Shown one piece after another: positions 40,479 through 53,886 of a stretch of 64,000 bases of DNA. The position numbers and the translations under genes are program-made. This DNA comes from Iris pallida. Taxonomy: Eukaryota; Streptophyta; Magnoliopsida; Asparagales; Iridaceae. The stretch spans positions 1,739,327 to 1,803,326 of the forward strand of contig JANAVB010005598.1 in assembly GCA_029216955.1 (NCBI GenBank), written 5' to 3'. Below the pieces are notes generated by a model, which made no database searches, was not told the origin of the DNA, and saw only the letters and a program-made list of their open reading frames with translations. Position 1 is the first letter of the stretch. Each line of letters begins with the position of its first letter.

Positions 40479-42791
40479 TATAAGTTTTAGAAAAATCCCA
40501 AAAAAACCCTAATCTTCTCCTCCTCTTTCCTCCTTCCTTCCTCCCCCCTCTCCTCGGCGTACGTGTCCAGCTCGCCGGAGCGACAGCAGTCCCGCCTCCC
40601 GGTCGTCACGGCTACAACAACAAACAACGAACAACAACAACAGATTCCCACTTTAAGGTATCCCACTTTCCCGATCGAATTCTCTGTCAATTCTACTCTG
40701 TTTTTAGATCCGTAAATTTGTGTAGAAAGCCCACATGACCCTCTTCGAGATCCTCCAGGTGGATTTTGACATGGCCATCCATCTTGCTCGAAAAATCGAG
40801 ACGAAGTTGGAGAAAAACCACTTTTCTGAAATAAAAAACTGTTTTGAAACACCAACTTGTCGGCCACTTTTCTCGCTGTCCATTAAACTTTCGTAAAAAC
40901 TAATTGAAGACAGTCAAAGACAACATAACCGAGATTGTAACGCACCTTCTGGATTCATTTTTCATCTAGTATGTAGAAAGTTACACGTTGTTAAAGTTTC
41001 ACGAAAAACTGTAAATTCTGTTTTCAAAAATTAGAAAAATACCCCGATACGGCGTGCGCCCCGACAAACCGGGCGAGGTGGTCGCGCACTATACGCATCG
41101 AAAGGAGCGTATGGACGTTGTCGACGTGTGGGAACTGACGGAACCCGATTTTATTGTATATGCGCGACGAAATCAGTGCGTATCCGTCGAGATACCCCCG
41201 TATCGACCCTTTGCAAATTAAGTAACAACTTTGTGCACACTCATCATATCGCGATGAAACTTGCGCCATTGGACTCAAAATATTTTTCTGCTCCTGTGAG
41301 CCAAGTTTGGTCCGATTCTGAGACCGTTGATCGGGACACTATTTTGGCGTGCCCATAATCCCACTCAACGGGCAATTTTGTGCACAGCCCACCGGAATCC
41401 AAATTTGGACATACCGTTGGGTTCGTCTCATCAAAACAAATCTGTAAACATGTAGTTTGACGACTTTAGAGACCATAGATATTGGCACGTATTTCGGTGC
41501 AAAGCGGGTCCAACGACGGACATCGTTTTGACCCAAAATTACGATTTTGCCCCTGTTCTAGAATTTAACTTTTGGACAGGCATTTCCTAGGCATATCTTT
41601 TATTCCAAACTCGTTCGTGATGTTTGTTTCAGCATCCAAAGCTTCTTGTGGATTTTGACTTTCTTGTTGACGATTCTGATTGTTGGATTTTGTTGCTCTC
41701 CACCACCCTCAGGCAAGATACCTTGCCATTATACTGTTTATATTCAGTTTGCATTTTATTATATATCACTTCATTTATTTCCAGTTCTTACCGTTCTTGA
41801 TTTACTGTCTGCTTAGTGATATTAGATGTACTTTGTTATTTATCATTTGATTGCATGTGGACTTAGAGTTAAGAGACTACCGTCTGTAGTGTATCGCATA
41901 TACCTTGACACAGTTGTACCATGAGGATGTGTGAGATGAGTAGCATGTAGTGGTACTTGCGTGTGGGCTGATCCCCCATGTGCATGCGTTAGGGCTAACT
42001 GCTAATAGAGACATGTTAGGAGACTTAGCAGTTAGTAGAGGTATGTGAGTCATGGATGTGACTCTATTAGACATTGGGTGGGAAGAACAGTTCCTTATCG
42101 TATGGGCCAAGTATGCACTTCCTATGTGCGGTTATCTCGCGGGAGATACGGTCCTGGATCCTGATACTGATTTACTGCTGGCCTCTGACATTCGATGAAT
42201 GTTATGCTTTGAGGTCCCTGGTATCTGATGGGCCATACCTGAGATTACTGTTACTGAGCCAGAGTGCCCATCCGTTGGAGCTTCGTTCTTAACTGCATAA
42301 ACACTGTAGTACGGTTAGATTACCTTATTGTCGTCTTGTCACTTATTTCAGTTTGTGACATATTATATTCAATTTATTATGGCATGTTCTTTATGTATCT
42401 TGTTACGTCCCTCTGAGGACCTGGTTATCTCTCCAGGTGTGTGCTTCTGTGAATTTGCAGGTGTTCTAGCCAAGGTCTTGATCTTCTCCTTTCTTTCGAA
42501 GACGATTGCGCTTGGTTCGTCTCGTTATTTTATCGATCACTTCTTGAACATTTTATTTGAGATAGTTGGTAGTGGACTTTGTCTCCACCTAACGATTGTT
42601 ACATGACAAATTCAAAGTTGCTTTTATATCATTTATTTATCTAGTAGATGAGATTTAGTTATTATGGTTCTACTGCATTTTACAGCTTATGTATACATAT
42701 AAGGTTTCCATATATTGGAGTGTACTTCGTATGTATGCAGCTGGCATGGATACGTACCTAGTCCTACGTATTTTGGGACTGGGGCGTTACA
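39441..42791 (+). repeat. Element F 3' LTR
   Basis: Collinear with the 5' LTR. The first bases are TTTAAAACCCC rather than TGTAAAACCCC, so the terminal TG has been lost by one substitution. It ends GGGGCGTTACA. The microsatellites differ in length from the partner LTR; the leader core is at about 41040-41590. Confidence 0.9.
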
Positions 42792-44420
42792 ATCTTCGTG
42801 CCACCGAGATGAATAGAATACTGCGAACTGTGGGCCTGCTATGATCTCATGTCTGATATCTCCACTGGGTACAAAGACGCTTATCATGTCGAAGTGTACC
42901 GTCTTCATGAATGCATAACTCTGGTCTTCATCCGGCCTCACACTCTGCTCTGAGCCGCTAAAGCTTGGAATCTGCCGACTGTGCCATCTTTATCCTCTCG
43001 ACTATGCTGGACTGAACCTGCATAATGGCCATCAATGCCATTGGTAGGAAGGACAACTTCGATTCCCATCTTCTGAAGATCAGCTAACAGCTCTGGTTGC
43101 GCTGTTAGAAATAAACTGGCTCTCCTGCTCAATGCATCCGCAACAAACGTTGGCCTTCCACAGGATGATACTGCAAGTTGATGTCATAATCCACAAGCAG
43201 CTCTAGCCATCTCCTCTGACGCATGTGAGATCCTTCTGGGTGAACACATACTTCAGACTTGTGGTCGGTGAAAATCTCTACCCTATCTCCATACAAATAG
43301 TGCCTCCAAAGCTTAAGTGCAAACACTACTGCTGTCAGCTCCAAGTCATGGGTTGGGTATTCCTCTCCTGATCACGAAGTTGTCTGACGCAATAGTACCT
43401 TCCCATGCTGCATCAAAAACATCCTAAACCTCTGCTGAAGCGTCACAGTACACTAAAAATCCTCCGGTCCTATATGGAAGTGTGAGAATGGGTGCCGTCA
43501 TCAAGCCTCGCTTCAACTTCTCAAAAGAATCCTGGCACTCTGCTGTCCAAGCAAAACTGATATCCTTGCGGGTCGACTGGGTCAATGGCGCTAAAATTTG
43601 AGCAAAGTCTGAAATAAATCGTCGGTAGTAGCCGGCCAATCCAAGAAACTGCGAAACTTCTGCGACTGTACTGGGCACTGGCCACGACTTAATAGCCATG
43701 ATCTTCTGGGGATCCACCTCCATCCTTCTCTGGTGATGATATGACCCGAGTACAAAATGCGATCGAGCCAGAACTGATTTACAGAAATTGGCAACAATGG
43801 TGCTCCCTAAAGTTTGGAGGACGATTCTGAGATGTTGCTCCATGCTCTGCCTCACTCTTGCTGTAGACTAGGATGTCGTCTAGGAACACAATCACTAACT
43901 GATCCAAATAAGGCATAAAGAACGATTATAGGTCCATGAATATGTCGACGCATTGGTTGCTCAAATGGTATCACAAGGAACTTCCCAATGCCATATCTCG
44001 ATCTAAAAGCTGTCTTGGGGATGTCCTGCTCTGACTTGATCTGATGGTATCTGACGTAAGTCGATCTTCGAGAATACTGCTGCCCCCTTGAGTTGATCAA
44101 ACAAGTCATCTACTCGGAAGGGGTATCTGTTCTTGATTATCACTAAGTTCAAGGTACGATTCTACACATAATTTGATGTACCATTCTTCTTTCACAAGAA
44201 GCATCGGGGCTCCCCAAGGCGATCCACTAGCACGAATGAATCCCTTGGTTCTGAGTTCTTCAATCATCTTGTATAATATTTCTAGCTCTGACGGCGCATC
44301 CTGTAGACTCTCTCTGACACAGGGGCTGTCCGGGAATCAAATCGATGGTAAACCTCGATCTCTCGCTCTGGCGGCATCCTGGAAGCTCTTCTGGGAAAAC
44401 ATCTAGAAACTCTTCGACTA
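42792..44420 (-). pseudogene. pol: Element G reverse transcriptase and RNase H (5' part of pol)
   Basis: Directly after F's target duplication, the minus strand continues the pol frame cut at 29638. Reading upward: RT with the catalytic FLDDIL motif (about 43870-43890), [38 protein letters not shown] (43855-43424), RNase H starting [27 protein letters not shown] (43344-43129) and [18 protein letters not shown] (43132-42938). The frame is broken at several places by small indels. The [10 protein letters not shown] and FTDHKS motifs are standard Ty3/Gypsy. Confidence 0.9.
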
Positions 44421-44479
44421 ACTGAGGTAACTGTACTACTGCTATGCCATTCGCAACACTGGAGGAGAAGGTTCCAACT

Positions 44480-44900
44480 TCGCCTCGGGAGAAGAAAAAT
44501 CGGCTCGCTGGAATGCTAAAAATAACCTGCCAATGTGGCAGTCTATCCTAGCAACTGGTCCTCAACCAATCCATCCCTAAGACCACATCAATCGGCCATC
44601 GGAACTCTATCAATCTAGCGGGAAACTCTCTACCGTAACTACGATCGATACGAGAAAAATACTCTATCTACTACCCACAAGTCGTTACCAGTAAGTATAT
44701 TGAGCCTTACCGATAATGACTTGAGCTCCAGTCCTACCCGTGTCGCAGAATCGTGCAGACATAAAAATACGAGGCACCAGAATCAAATATACTGTAGCTG
44801 AAAAAGTGTTGACGAGAATAGTACCTGCCACCACCACCTGGTGCTACTCATTCTTCTTCCATGGTCAAGGCCAGCACTTGACCATGTCTCCGGGGTGTGG
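44480..44900 (-). pseudogene. Element G aspartic protease region
   Basis: The minus-strand sequence at about 44770-44790 encodes IFDSGAS, the catalytic motif of retroviral-type aspartic proteases, preceded by VNTFSAT. The frame is broken on both sides. Its place between the Gag knuckle and RT is the normal Gypsy order. The product would process the Gag-Pol polyprotein if intact. Confidence 0.7.
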
Positions 44901-44932
44901 GTCCCCTTGCTGAAAATTCTCTGCTGTCTGGA

Positions 44933-46192
44933 TCAGGCTTGGGCATGGGCATACTGTTGCGGTTCTGCTGCGTGGAATGCCTGGGCTACGCGGTAATAGC
45001 CTCGGGAACGGGTACTACAGCTGATGCTGGCTGGATGGTGCTGGCCTCTAACTGAAGGACTAGAGAAGGCCGACAAACTCCCCATGTTCGGGCAGTTCCC
45101 AACCCTGTGGTCGGGGCACCACAAACCAAGCATAAACCCTGTGCTCTGCGACACTTTGATACACATGCCCTGGCTTCTGCAGTGTGAACATCCCACTGCG
45201 GAAGACTGCTTCTGCTTCTGCTGCTGAGGGTACATCGGGGTGGAATGCTGAACCGACGTCACTGAGGCCGCCCGCTCAGAGCTCCAATGGTCAAAGCCTG
45301 GCTGCCGGGCTGGTGCTGATGACTGATTCATCTGGCCGTGAGTTCGCTTCCTACCTCCGGTCCTATTCACGATCCTCTAGGAGGTATACTCATGCTCCGG
45401 GCTGCTCTCATACTGCATCAAAAGTTGATGCTCAAACTGCTCTATCGCCAACAAAATCTCTAGGTGGAGCCCTGCTGGAACCGCTGGGCTCTATCGAACT
45501 CGGTCGCCACCAAGGTGGAAGCAAACCGACTAAGCTCGAAAACTCAGTCGCATATCCATCGGCGTATGTCCATCTGCTTCAAATTGGTGAACCTCGTCTG
45601 TAGATCATACCGAGCTACAGCATCAAATACTTGGTCTGGAATCTCTGCCTAAATATGCCCATAAAATGGGGCCACTAATCCATCGGCCTGTGCTGCCACC
45701 AGCTGCGGGCAAGATCTAGTATCTGCAGGCGCACTACGGCCTTCTCGTTCTCTGGAGTCCCAGCTGCTTTTAGAATCATCCTGTGTCCTGAAGCCATGCA
45801 TCTGCAGTGATCGCATTTCACTGCCGTCGAGAAGGGAGGGTTCAAGAGCTTGAAGCTGTTGGCCGCGCTATTACCCTGATGACCTCCTCTGGTCAAAGCG
45901 TCTGCCACCGCCTGGTGCAAGACATCTCCGCGACGATCCTGAGAAGCTAATAGGGACCTGATGAGACCCACCAAAGTGCCATCATCAGGCTCTGCAGGCT
46001 GGACGGGTGAATTGGTGGTTCTCCTCCAGTAGGCACGACTCTGGAGGCTACTTCTGAATGCTGGCTTGATCTCCAGGTTACGGCTGGTCTACGAGAGGTG
46101 CTCTGCCTTGCTGATCGATAGGTCCAGGACAATACCGCTGAAGAAGACGACATAGAAACAATAAGGAAGGACCAGGACAGATCAACGATCAA
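44933..46192 (-). pseudogene. gag: Element G gag (capsid and zinc-knuckle parts)
   Basis: The frames 46192-45947 and 45974-45675 include FKLLNPPFSTA ... ENEKAVVRLQILDLARSWW, matching the conserved core of plant Gypsy capsid proteins. The frame 45370-44933 carries a Ser/Gln-rich linker and a degraded knuckle (CSHCRSQG... and CPDHRVGNCP). The gag is broken by frameshifts between 45400 and 45680. Unlike element A's Gag it retains the capsid segment. Confidence 0.75.
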
Positions 46193-46300
46193 GCAGTGAT
46201 CAGGTCAAGATTCTCAGGGATTTGAAGATACGAGCAGAGATCAAAGATGAATACTGATTGAGACATCTATTCGGTAACCCTCACATATCTTGATTTACAA

Positions 46301-46319
46301 GACCTGTATGGGCCACCAC
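46301..46319 (-). promoter_or_regulatory. Primer-binding-site-like block of element G
   Basis: Minus strand GTGGTGGCCCATACAGGTC, about 9 bases inside the 5' LTR (start 46328). It is the same block as in the non-coding elements A, C and F, which ties them to this coding family. Confidence 0.5.
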
Positions 46320-46327
46320 TAAAACCA

Positions 46328-49210
46328 TATAAACCCCAGAACCAGAATACTGGAGAGCGGGGAGCGTACATAGCCAGCTACGTATATGAAGTGCAACCCA
46401 CCTCGCTATACGGTCACGGCTGTCTAGATACATGAGGGTTTAACTGAAGCCAATAGTCTCCTATGGTCATGAACAAGCCTATTGTCTCAATCTCAAGAAG
46501 CAGCAATAATAGTTACAAGATGTCAGAGCACCAAATATATAATAGCAAGGCATCCCATACATTACATATTGGATGATCATGAAGCTAGTCGTTACAAAAT
46601 GTCAGGACTAGCAAGAGTTTAGTCATACATGATCAACCCTAGGATCTGTCAATTATGTTGCAGCCCGTAGGCAGACAGTAAATAAAGGTGCAATACGAGC
46701 TAACACGTGCTCGGCTAAACGCCTCAAAAGAATAATTTTACAATAAAGTGGGAGGAAAAGAAACCCACTCGTTGCCTGGGTTACGCCTGGTGGTCACTAT
46801 GGCTGGAAGACAAGTGGATCCTCTGGTACTGCTCCGATATCTGGCCACACAAAACCAGCTAGGTCAGACCCCAGAAAGGCAAGTGCCACAAAGGAGGCTT
46901 CCCTTAGGAACTAAAACAGCATATCAATAGGATATTAAAATATAAATAAATAAAGAACTGATAATAATAGAGATAACAACAGTAAACTGAGTACGAAGAA
47001 ACCATTCAAGTAGCCAGGTCACAACCCTTAAACCAAACAAGGACCGGGGTTGCAGCCTTCACCTGAATAGAAACCCGTCTCAAATACTATTGTACAGTGA
47101 AGACAATAAACGAAAGAGGGCACAGAACTACTCCGGAGCTAGGTTACAACCCTTAAACCAAACATGGACCGGGGTTGTAACCCTTCGTCTGAACAGAACT
47201 GGACCCCTGATCTTTATTGTTAAGGCCAGCATAATTAATTATGGTATTAAGGTAAGGTAAAACATGATGAATATGGCATGGGGTTGCGATAAGATAATAA
47301 AAGAGAGAGGACACAGAACTGCTCCGGGAGCCAGGTTAAACCTTAAACCAAACAAGGACCGGGGTTGTAACCCTTCGCCTGAACAGAACTGGACCCCCGA
47401 TCGTTATTGTTAAGGCAAGCATCAATATCATGTCATGTCACAATCTTGCACAGGATCAGGATAAGACTAAGCAGGAATAAACTCCATCAATCAATCACGG
47501 CCAATCAAGAGTACGGCTTGATATTTTAACTAACTACGGTTATCACAGGCCTAGTTAATAGCAAGATGCAAGAGATTATCTCAACAGACACAACCCTGCA
47601 GACCATCCAGTTATCCAGGTCGAATGTCCGTTTATGAAGAATGCAACACGTGACTGTGTGTTGAAATGTGCCCTACTCATCGGTAGGCTATAAGTCTATT
47701 TGAGCGCCCAGATAACGGGATTGCCTGTAGCTGGAAAATCTTTTCATGACTATTGGATTATTCTAGTTATTAGCCTTAGTTGAATTCTGTAGGTACCCCT
47801 GACCGTAGTATTCAGGGATCCCCATCCTAGACATGACAAGACAGTACCAGTTTATTTGTACAAACACAATCGCCCACGGTGTCCAGATCTTTCATACTTG
47901 TCACGTCGGGCTAGCTGTCGTAACAGCATGTTGAGATAAATCATGTCAGTTTACTTGTTAAGAGTGCCACGGCGGGCCATTATCGCGTTCAGGAATTATG
48001 CCAGAATTTACATGTTATAAGCATAAAGGTGATATTTCAATTTAATAACAATAATAATAATAAAAGGGACGACTATTGAAGGGGTCATACGGCTATTAGA
48101 TTTATGCGGCAGAAGACGCGCGCGCTATGCGGCTGGGACTGCACGCTCATGCGGCTGGAAGCGGGCGGCGCATGTGACAGCGGGAACTCGAGCTTATGCG
48201 ACTGCAAAAGGAGGGGCTTACGGCAGCGGGATGGCAAGGCCTTATGCGGCTGGAAGTTTAACAAGTATATGCGGCTGGAAGCGCAGGAGCCTCATGCGGC
48301 TGAGATCCAAGGCCATATGTGGCTGCGGGTATAATCAAGCTTATGGAAAATATACAAGAGCCCATGCGCTGCGGACATGCCAGTGCTCATGCGGCTAAGG
48401 GCCAAAGCCATCTCATGCGGTCGAATCAAAGGCAAGCCATGCGGCGGGATATCTAAGTTCATACGGCTAGATTCAAAGGGAGTTACATGCGACTGGATGC
48501 GCTTCATGCGGCTGGGGGCAGTAGTTCATGGCTGCATTGCCATGCGGCCAGAAAACTTGTCGCATGAAGGTCCATGCGGTCAAGTACTTCGTAGGGCTGA
48601 GGACTGTGGTCCTTCTCTACTGATCCGAGAAGAATAGCCATGAAGTCCATGGCTTCAAAACTTCATAACTCCATCATCCAGAGTCCAAATCCGAACTTCC
48701 ATGGGTCAAAATGGGGCAGAACGAAATGCTCTACAACATGGAACCATCAGAACTTGGAAATAACAATGTTAAAATAGATCAAAACCCAAGAAGTTCGAAA
48801 ATACTATAAACTTAGATCTACACAAATTGTACCATAGAAATGAGAAATGCCAAATAATAAAGTATGTTAGAATCTCACGAGGCAGAGAATGGAACAATAA
48901 AAATGAAGTTTCTCCAGGAAGCAAGCTGCACTTGCCTAAGCCCTACTCCCTGGTAGGTAAAGAAGTAATGGTGGAGAAGAAGAAGTAATGGAGGGAATTA
49001 ATGATAAGAGAGAGAAGGAAGGGGTTAATAAATGGTGAGGAGGTGGTAGGTGGGGATTCGGTCCACCTAAAATCAAGTCAAGCCGAACCATCAACAAGTT
49101 GAACCGAACAAGAGAGAAATGCCAAAATAACTATGCTGGGAAATACGCAATATGAGTCAAGAATACGTACACGTATACCAAGATACGTAATACGAACCAC
49201 AGGCATTACA
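46328..49210 (-). repeat. Element G 5' LTR
   Basis: Starts TATAAACCCCAGAACC, where the solo LTR has TGTAACGCCCCAGAACC, so the terminal TG is mutated. Ends CAGGCATTACA at 49210. It contains three copies of a 150-190-base unit (about 46998-47420) and the YATGCGGCT array (48090-48600). Collinear over its inner 1.2 kb with 27074-28269. The right flanking pentamer is ATGAG; the left one is lost in the gap. Confidence 0.9.
46998..47420. repeat. Tandem units with inverted repeat GGTTACAACCC / GGGTTGTAACC
   Basis: Three copies of AACCAAACAAGGACCGGGGTTGTAACC-type sequence with flanking homology, period about 150-190 bases. In the middle copy (47142-47182) the flanks are perfect 11-base inverted repeats. 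The first and third copies are degraded. The solo LTR has two such units (about 34335-34400 and 34485-34545). Confidence 0.75.
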
Positions 49211-50660
49211 ATGAGCTTCGGCTCTGACGGTGGTGGCAGGCTCACGGCGAGAAGGAAGAAGCGGTGGTGCCAAGCTCCAGTCGGGAACGGCTTCGATCCG
49301 GTGGTGGCGGACGTCAGTGAAGCGCGGTGGCTCGGCTTCGAGATCGACAAGGCGCACGGCGTCGGATGGACACGACGATCTCCGCAATGATCCGGTCGTA
49401 TCCGACGAGATTGCGGCGACCCGCTGTAGCAACGACGGTGGTGCTCGGCTTCGAGCAATGTCAGTAGAGAGAGAGAGAGAAAGAAAAAGTGTAGAGAGAG
49501 AGTGACTGATGTGTGTCAAAAATTAAGAGCTGTCAGAATTTTGGGAAAACATGTACACTATTTATAATAAAATAATATTGAATGTGTGTGTGTGTGTCCA
49601 GTAGGGACAATGGCATGGCTGTAAATAATATCAGATCTAGGGCTAATATCTATAATGACAGAAATGTAATAAAAGTAGATCTGGGTCTTATTAGAAGAAC
49701 CAATAACAAATTTTCAAAATTCAAAGTTTAACAGAATTCAGAACTAGTTATTCTCCAACATTCAACAGATTTCCAAAATAAAATAGATTTTCAAATATTC
49801 AAATATTCACAGTTTTTAAAATAAAAATTCAAAACAGTTTTTAAAACAGAATTTTAGAATTCAAATATTCTCAAAACAGACTTCAAAAATCAGATTTTCC
49901 CTCCAACAAATTTCAACAGATTTTTAAATTGAAAATTAGTTACTCTCAACTTAATTTCATGTTTAGTTTAATAGCTAATCAATTAACTAAAGTCAATAAA
50001 TTAAGGCTAACTAAATAGCTAACCACTAATTTAGTTAATTAACTAGAAATGTCATTCAATTATTAAATATATATTAAAATAATCAACTAATCTTTACTAC
50101 AATTAAAATTTAAACAGTATCAATCACCTAGTAATAATAACCATTAATAAACTAAAATTAAATTTAAACAAGATTTAATTAAACTTTTTAAGTATAAAAT
50201 TCATTTATTAAATAACTATTCAATAAAATTTTGTTTTATTCATGAAAAAATATTATATCTAAAAGAAAATTAGAAAAAATTTACCAAATTGATTAAGGAG
50301 TTACACGTATCCACTAGTAGACTTGTGTATCTTGATGAGTGTCTTGTTATTGAATTTCTTGTGGGTATTCTCACACCTGATCATGGAATGGAGCAGCATC
50401 TCATCTTGGAGTAGTGTGTCACCCTTTTCCTTCTTTAGTTCTAGATGTGGTTCACTACTACGATAATGGAATACTGGTCTATGTCATGACACATGTTGTA
50501 TATATCTATTTTAGTTGTTAGGGTCTGGGTTGATAAACTGATAATTGACTTATGAAACTGATTTTGGTTTACTGGTTTTATATTAAGATAATTATGCATA
50601 AGACTACCCTAGACCTGTAGAGTATCCTTTGGCGTTGTTGTAGTGCTTTTCTCTACATTG
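49211..50660 (-). other. Unassigned block: minus-strand promoter-like region, GC-rich leader and AT-rich sequence
   Basis: On the minus strand a TATAAATAG box (49566-49558) is followed by a CT-rich stretch (49480-49500) and about 250 bases of GC-rich open sequence (49211-49470) that runs straight into element G's LTR at 49210. This resembles the TATA/pyrimidine/GC-rich leader of the other LTRs, so it may be the leader of another LTR into which G inserted. A host gene first exon is the alternative, but no domain is recognisable. The rest, 49570-50660, is AT-rich with no coding signal. Confidence 0.4.
49558..49566 (-). promoter_or_regulatory. Candidate TATA box
   Basis: TATAAATAG on the minus strand, about 70 bases upstream of a CT-repeat leader. 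Spacing and composition are those of a plant RNA polymerase II promoter. Confidence 0.4.
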
Positions 50661-52552
50661 TATTGGCAACCCTATCGGTATCAATTGACCAAGACATATT
50701 GAATCAAGACCCTTCCTATCTTTAGATTGGCTTCTTCAGAATTAAGACCCTTCTTCAGATTTATAATGATGCATTCGGTATGAGTTTGGGATGTGTGTTG
50801 ATGTAGAATAAAAAAATATTGTATGTCTCCCGGTAGTGAAGTCGCAAGAGAAACTACCCTATTCATGTTTGAAATTTGTGATGATTGTATTTGCATTGAA
50901 GTTATGGCGGTATTACTTGTATTGAGCATCTTACAAAATCTTCATCGACCGCAAGAGCCTCAATCATATTCAGGCAAAAGAATCTAAATTCTAGACAAAT
51001 GAGGTGGTTGGAGCTTATCAAGGATTATGATTTAACCATCGTATAGACACCAGGCAATACAAATATCGTGGCAGATGCATTGAGTCATAAATTTATTGGA
51101 GTCCTACTAATAGCAACGAAGATACTAAAGGACTTGGAGAATATGGATTGGTTAGAACGTACTGTTAGCTCAACTTCAACTAGAGTCGAGTCTACTTAAG
51201 AAAATCAAAATCGTATAGAGGGATGATGAATTTCTATAGAAAATTGTAGGCAGGTGGCAGAAGGAAGGGAGCTCACTTTGCAGAATTTGAAGGCAGGGTG
51301 TACAATTGAAGGGAAGACTATGTGTTCTAAATAATGAAGCGCTCCAGAAAGAGATACTTATGATGGCGCTTAATGTTATACATTACATCCTGAAAGCACA
51401 AAGATGTACAAGGGTCTGTGCACAAATTTTGGGTAGCACGGTACAAAGAGGGATGTGACTCTCTTCATGTCTCAGCATATGGCCTTTTAAAGACTAAAAG
51501 CAAGGTCTGACAAGGAGATACAAAGCCTTGTCATCCCAGAATGGGATGGGAACATTCTCGATGGATTTTATTATAGGCTTATCGAAGACATCGCGAGGGA
51601 ATAATGCAATTTGTGCCATTGTTGATCGATTGACCAAGTCAGCTCACTTCATCGCAATTAAAGTTTCTTGGAACGTCGACTATTTGGCTCAGATTTATCT
51701 TAATGAGATAATTCTTTTATGGAAGGCTAGTATCTATAATCTTAAATTGGGATGGACAATTCTTTATAAATTTTTTGGAGTATTCTTCAATCGGCGATTG
51801 AGACCAAATGAAATTCAGGTCAACGTATCATCCGCAAACCGATGTCCAAATAGAACGAATGGATCAGATTCTCGAAGATATGTTACGCCTCTGCATGATG
51901 GATTTGAAGTTAAGTCGGGACACACCTACTATTACGGAATTTATATACAATAATATTATCAGTTCAACATGCATATGGCATCATACGAAGTATTGTACGT
52001 ATGCTGGGATGAAGTTGGTGAACGACAAATACTTGGTCCAAAATTTTCTTAAGTGGACTTTTCGGAAAGTTCGCTCGATTCGAAAAAGATTGAAAGTTCT
52101 GTAGAGTCGGTAGAAAAGCTACGCTGATACTCATAGACGACATCTGGAGCTAGAAGTGGGCGACCATGTATATTTTAAGGTAACATCCGTGAGAGGAGTC
52201 ATAAGATTTGGAGCTAAAGAAAGTTGAGCCTAAGATTTTTGGTCATTTCAAAGTTCTCAAGCGAGTCGTACAGTTGCCTATTAGATTGCTTTACTATCGG
52301 TGTTGGCTAAAGTGCATAATATTTTCATGTTTCTCAACTATGAAAGTACATGCCTAATCCAAGCTATGTGGTAGACTTTTGTCAGTTGGAGTTGCAAGCG
52401 AACTTGTTATTATGCGAAAGAAATGTTCAAATCTTGGACATAAATGATAAGGTGCTAGGGAATCTTGTTTTTTCAGTGGTCCGCATGCTTTAGTGAAGCC
52501 ATACTTCGAGAAGAAGCCAACGTGGTAGCTGGATTCATATATAAGGAATGTT
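50661..52552 (+). pseudogene. pol: Old Gypsy pol fragment (element K): RNase H and integrase
   Basis: Decayed plus-strand polyprotein. It shows a degraded YCDAS-type start (NDAFGMSLGCVLM near 50765), RQMRWLELIKDYD (51000-51030), NIVADALSHKF (51060-51100), the integrase core FSMDFIIGLSKTSRGNNAI..IVDRLTKSAHF (51550-51650), MDQILEDMLRLCMMDL (51860-51905), and a C-terminal VRGVIRFGA-like piece (52180-52220). Stops and frameshifts are frequent and divergence from G/H is clear, so this is a different, older family. Its first 85 bases (50661-50745) match the LTR start at 56512-56595. Confidence 0.8.
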
Positions 52553-53262
52553 TGTCACTACCAGTTTCAAAATAAGGGATAATATGATCATTTCCTATTA
52601 TTTTTAATATTTAAATAATTATTTAAATTATTGTTGTTAATATAACTACATTGATGATTAAATAATTTATATAAATATCTATATATATATATTAGATATA
52701 TATATATATTAATATAATATATATATATATATATATATTATTGAGGTATTAATAAAGTTTTTAAATTATTTAATAAATAAGATACAAATATTTAATTTAT
52801 TTATAAATAATTTTAGGTTATTTATTTCCTACATAGAGTTATACATAGGTATGTACAGGCATATATATAAATATATAAAAATATGAAAAAAGAAAAGGGA
52901 AAAAGAAAGTATTTTTTAAAATATAAATATTATAAGGAAAATATTAAATGAATTTTTATATAAATATATTTTATTGAGGGTTTTATAAATAAATATATGT
53001 ATATATATGTATGTATTTATGTATATTTATATAAGATATATGTGATATATATATAAGTGTATATATATTATACATATACATGTATATAAAATATTTGTAT
53101 AATATATGTGTGTGTGTATATATATATAATATTATATATAATATAAAATATAGAAAATATATAATATAGATATCTATATATAATATATATATATTTTTTT
53201 TTTTTTTTAAATATATATATATATCTAATATATAGATATATATATATATATAATATAGAATC

Positions 53263-53310
<48 letters not shown>

Positions 53311-53315
53311 GTATT

Positions 53316-53349
<34 letters not shown>

Positions 53350-53406
53350 ATAATTATATCTAATATATATATATATATATTATATATATTTTATATATAT
53401 ATATAA

Positions 53407-53450
<44 letters not shown>

Positions 53451-53476
53451 TATATATATTTATATATATAAGTACT

Positions 53477-53559
<83 letters not shown>

Positions 53560-53813
53560 ATATTTTATGTGTATGTGTATGTATATATATATATATATAT
53601 ATAATACACATACACATAAAATATATATATATATATATATATAATATATATATATATATGTATATATATATAATATACACATAAATAATATATAATATAT
53701 ATTATATATTTATTATAGATATATATCTATATATAATATATAATATATATATTATATATATATATATATATATTATAATATATACATACACATACACATA
53801 AAATATATATATA

Positions 53814-53886
<73 letters not shown>

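Noticed and set aside
49157..49519. Candidate host protein on the minus strand
   Set aside because: No domain is recognisable and the frame runs into element G's LTR; kept only as a promoter/leader observation.
53450..53680. Tyr/Ile-repeat protein
   Set aside because: Pure microsatellite translation.
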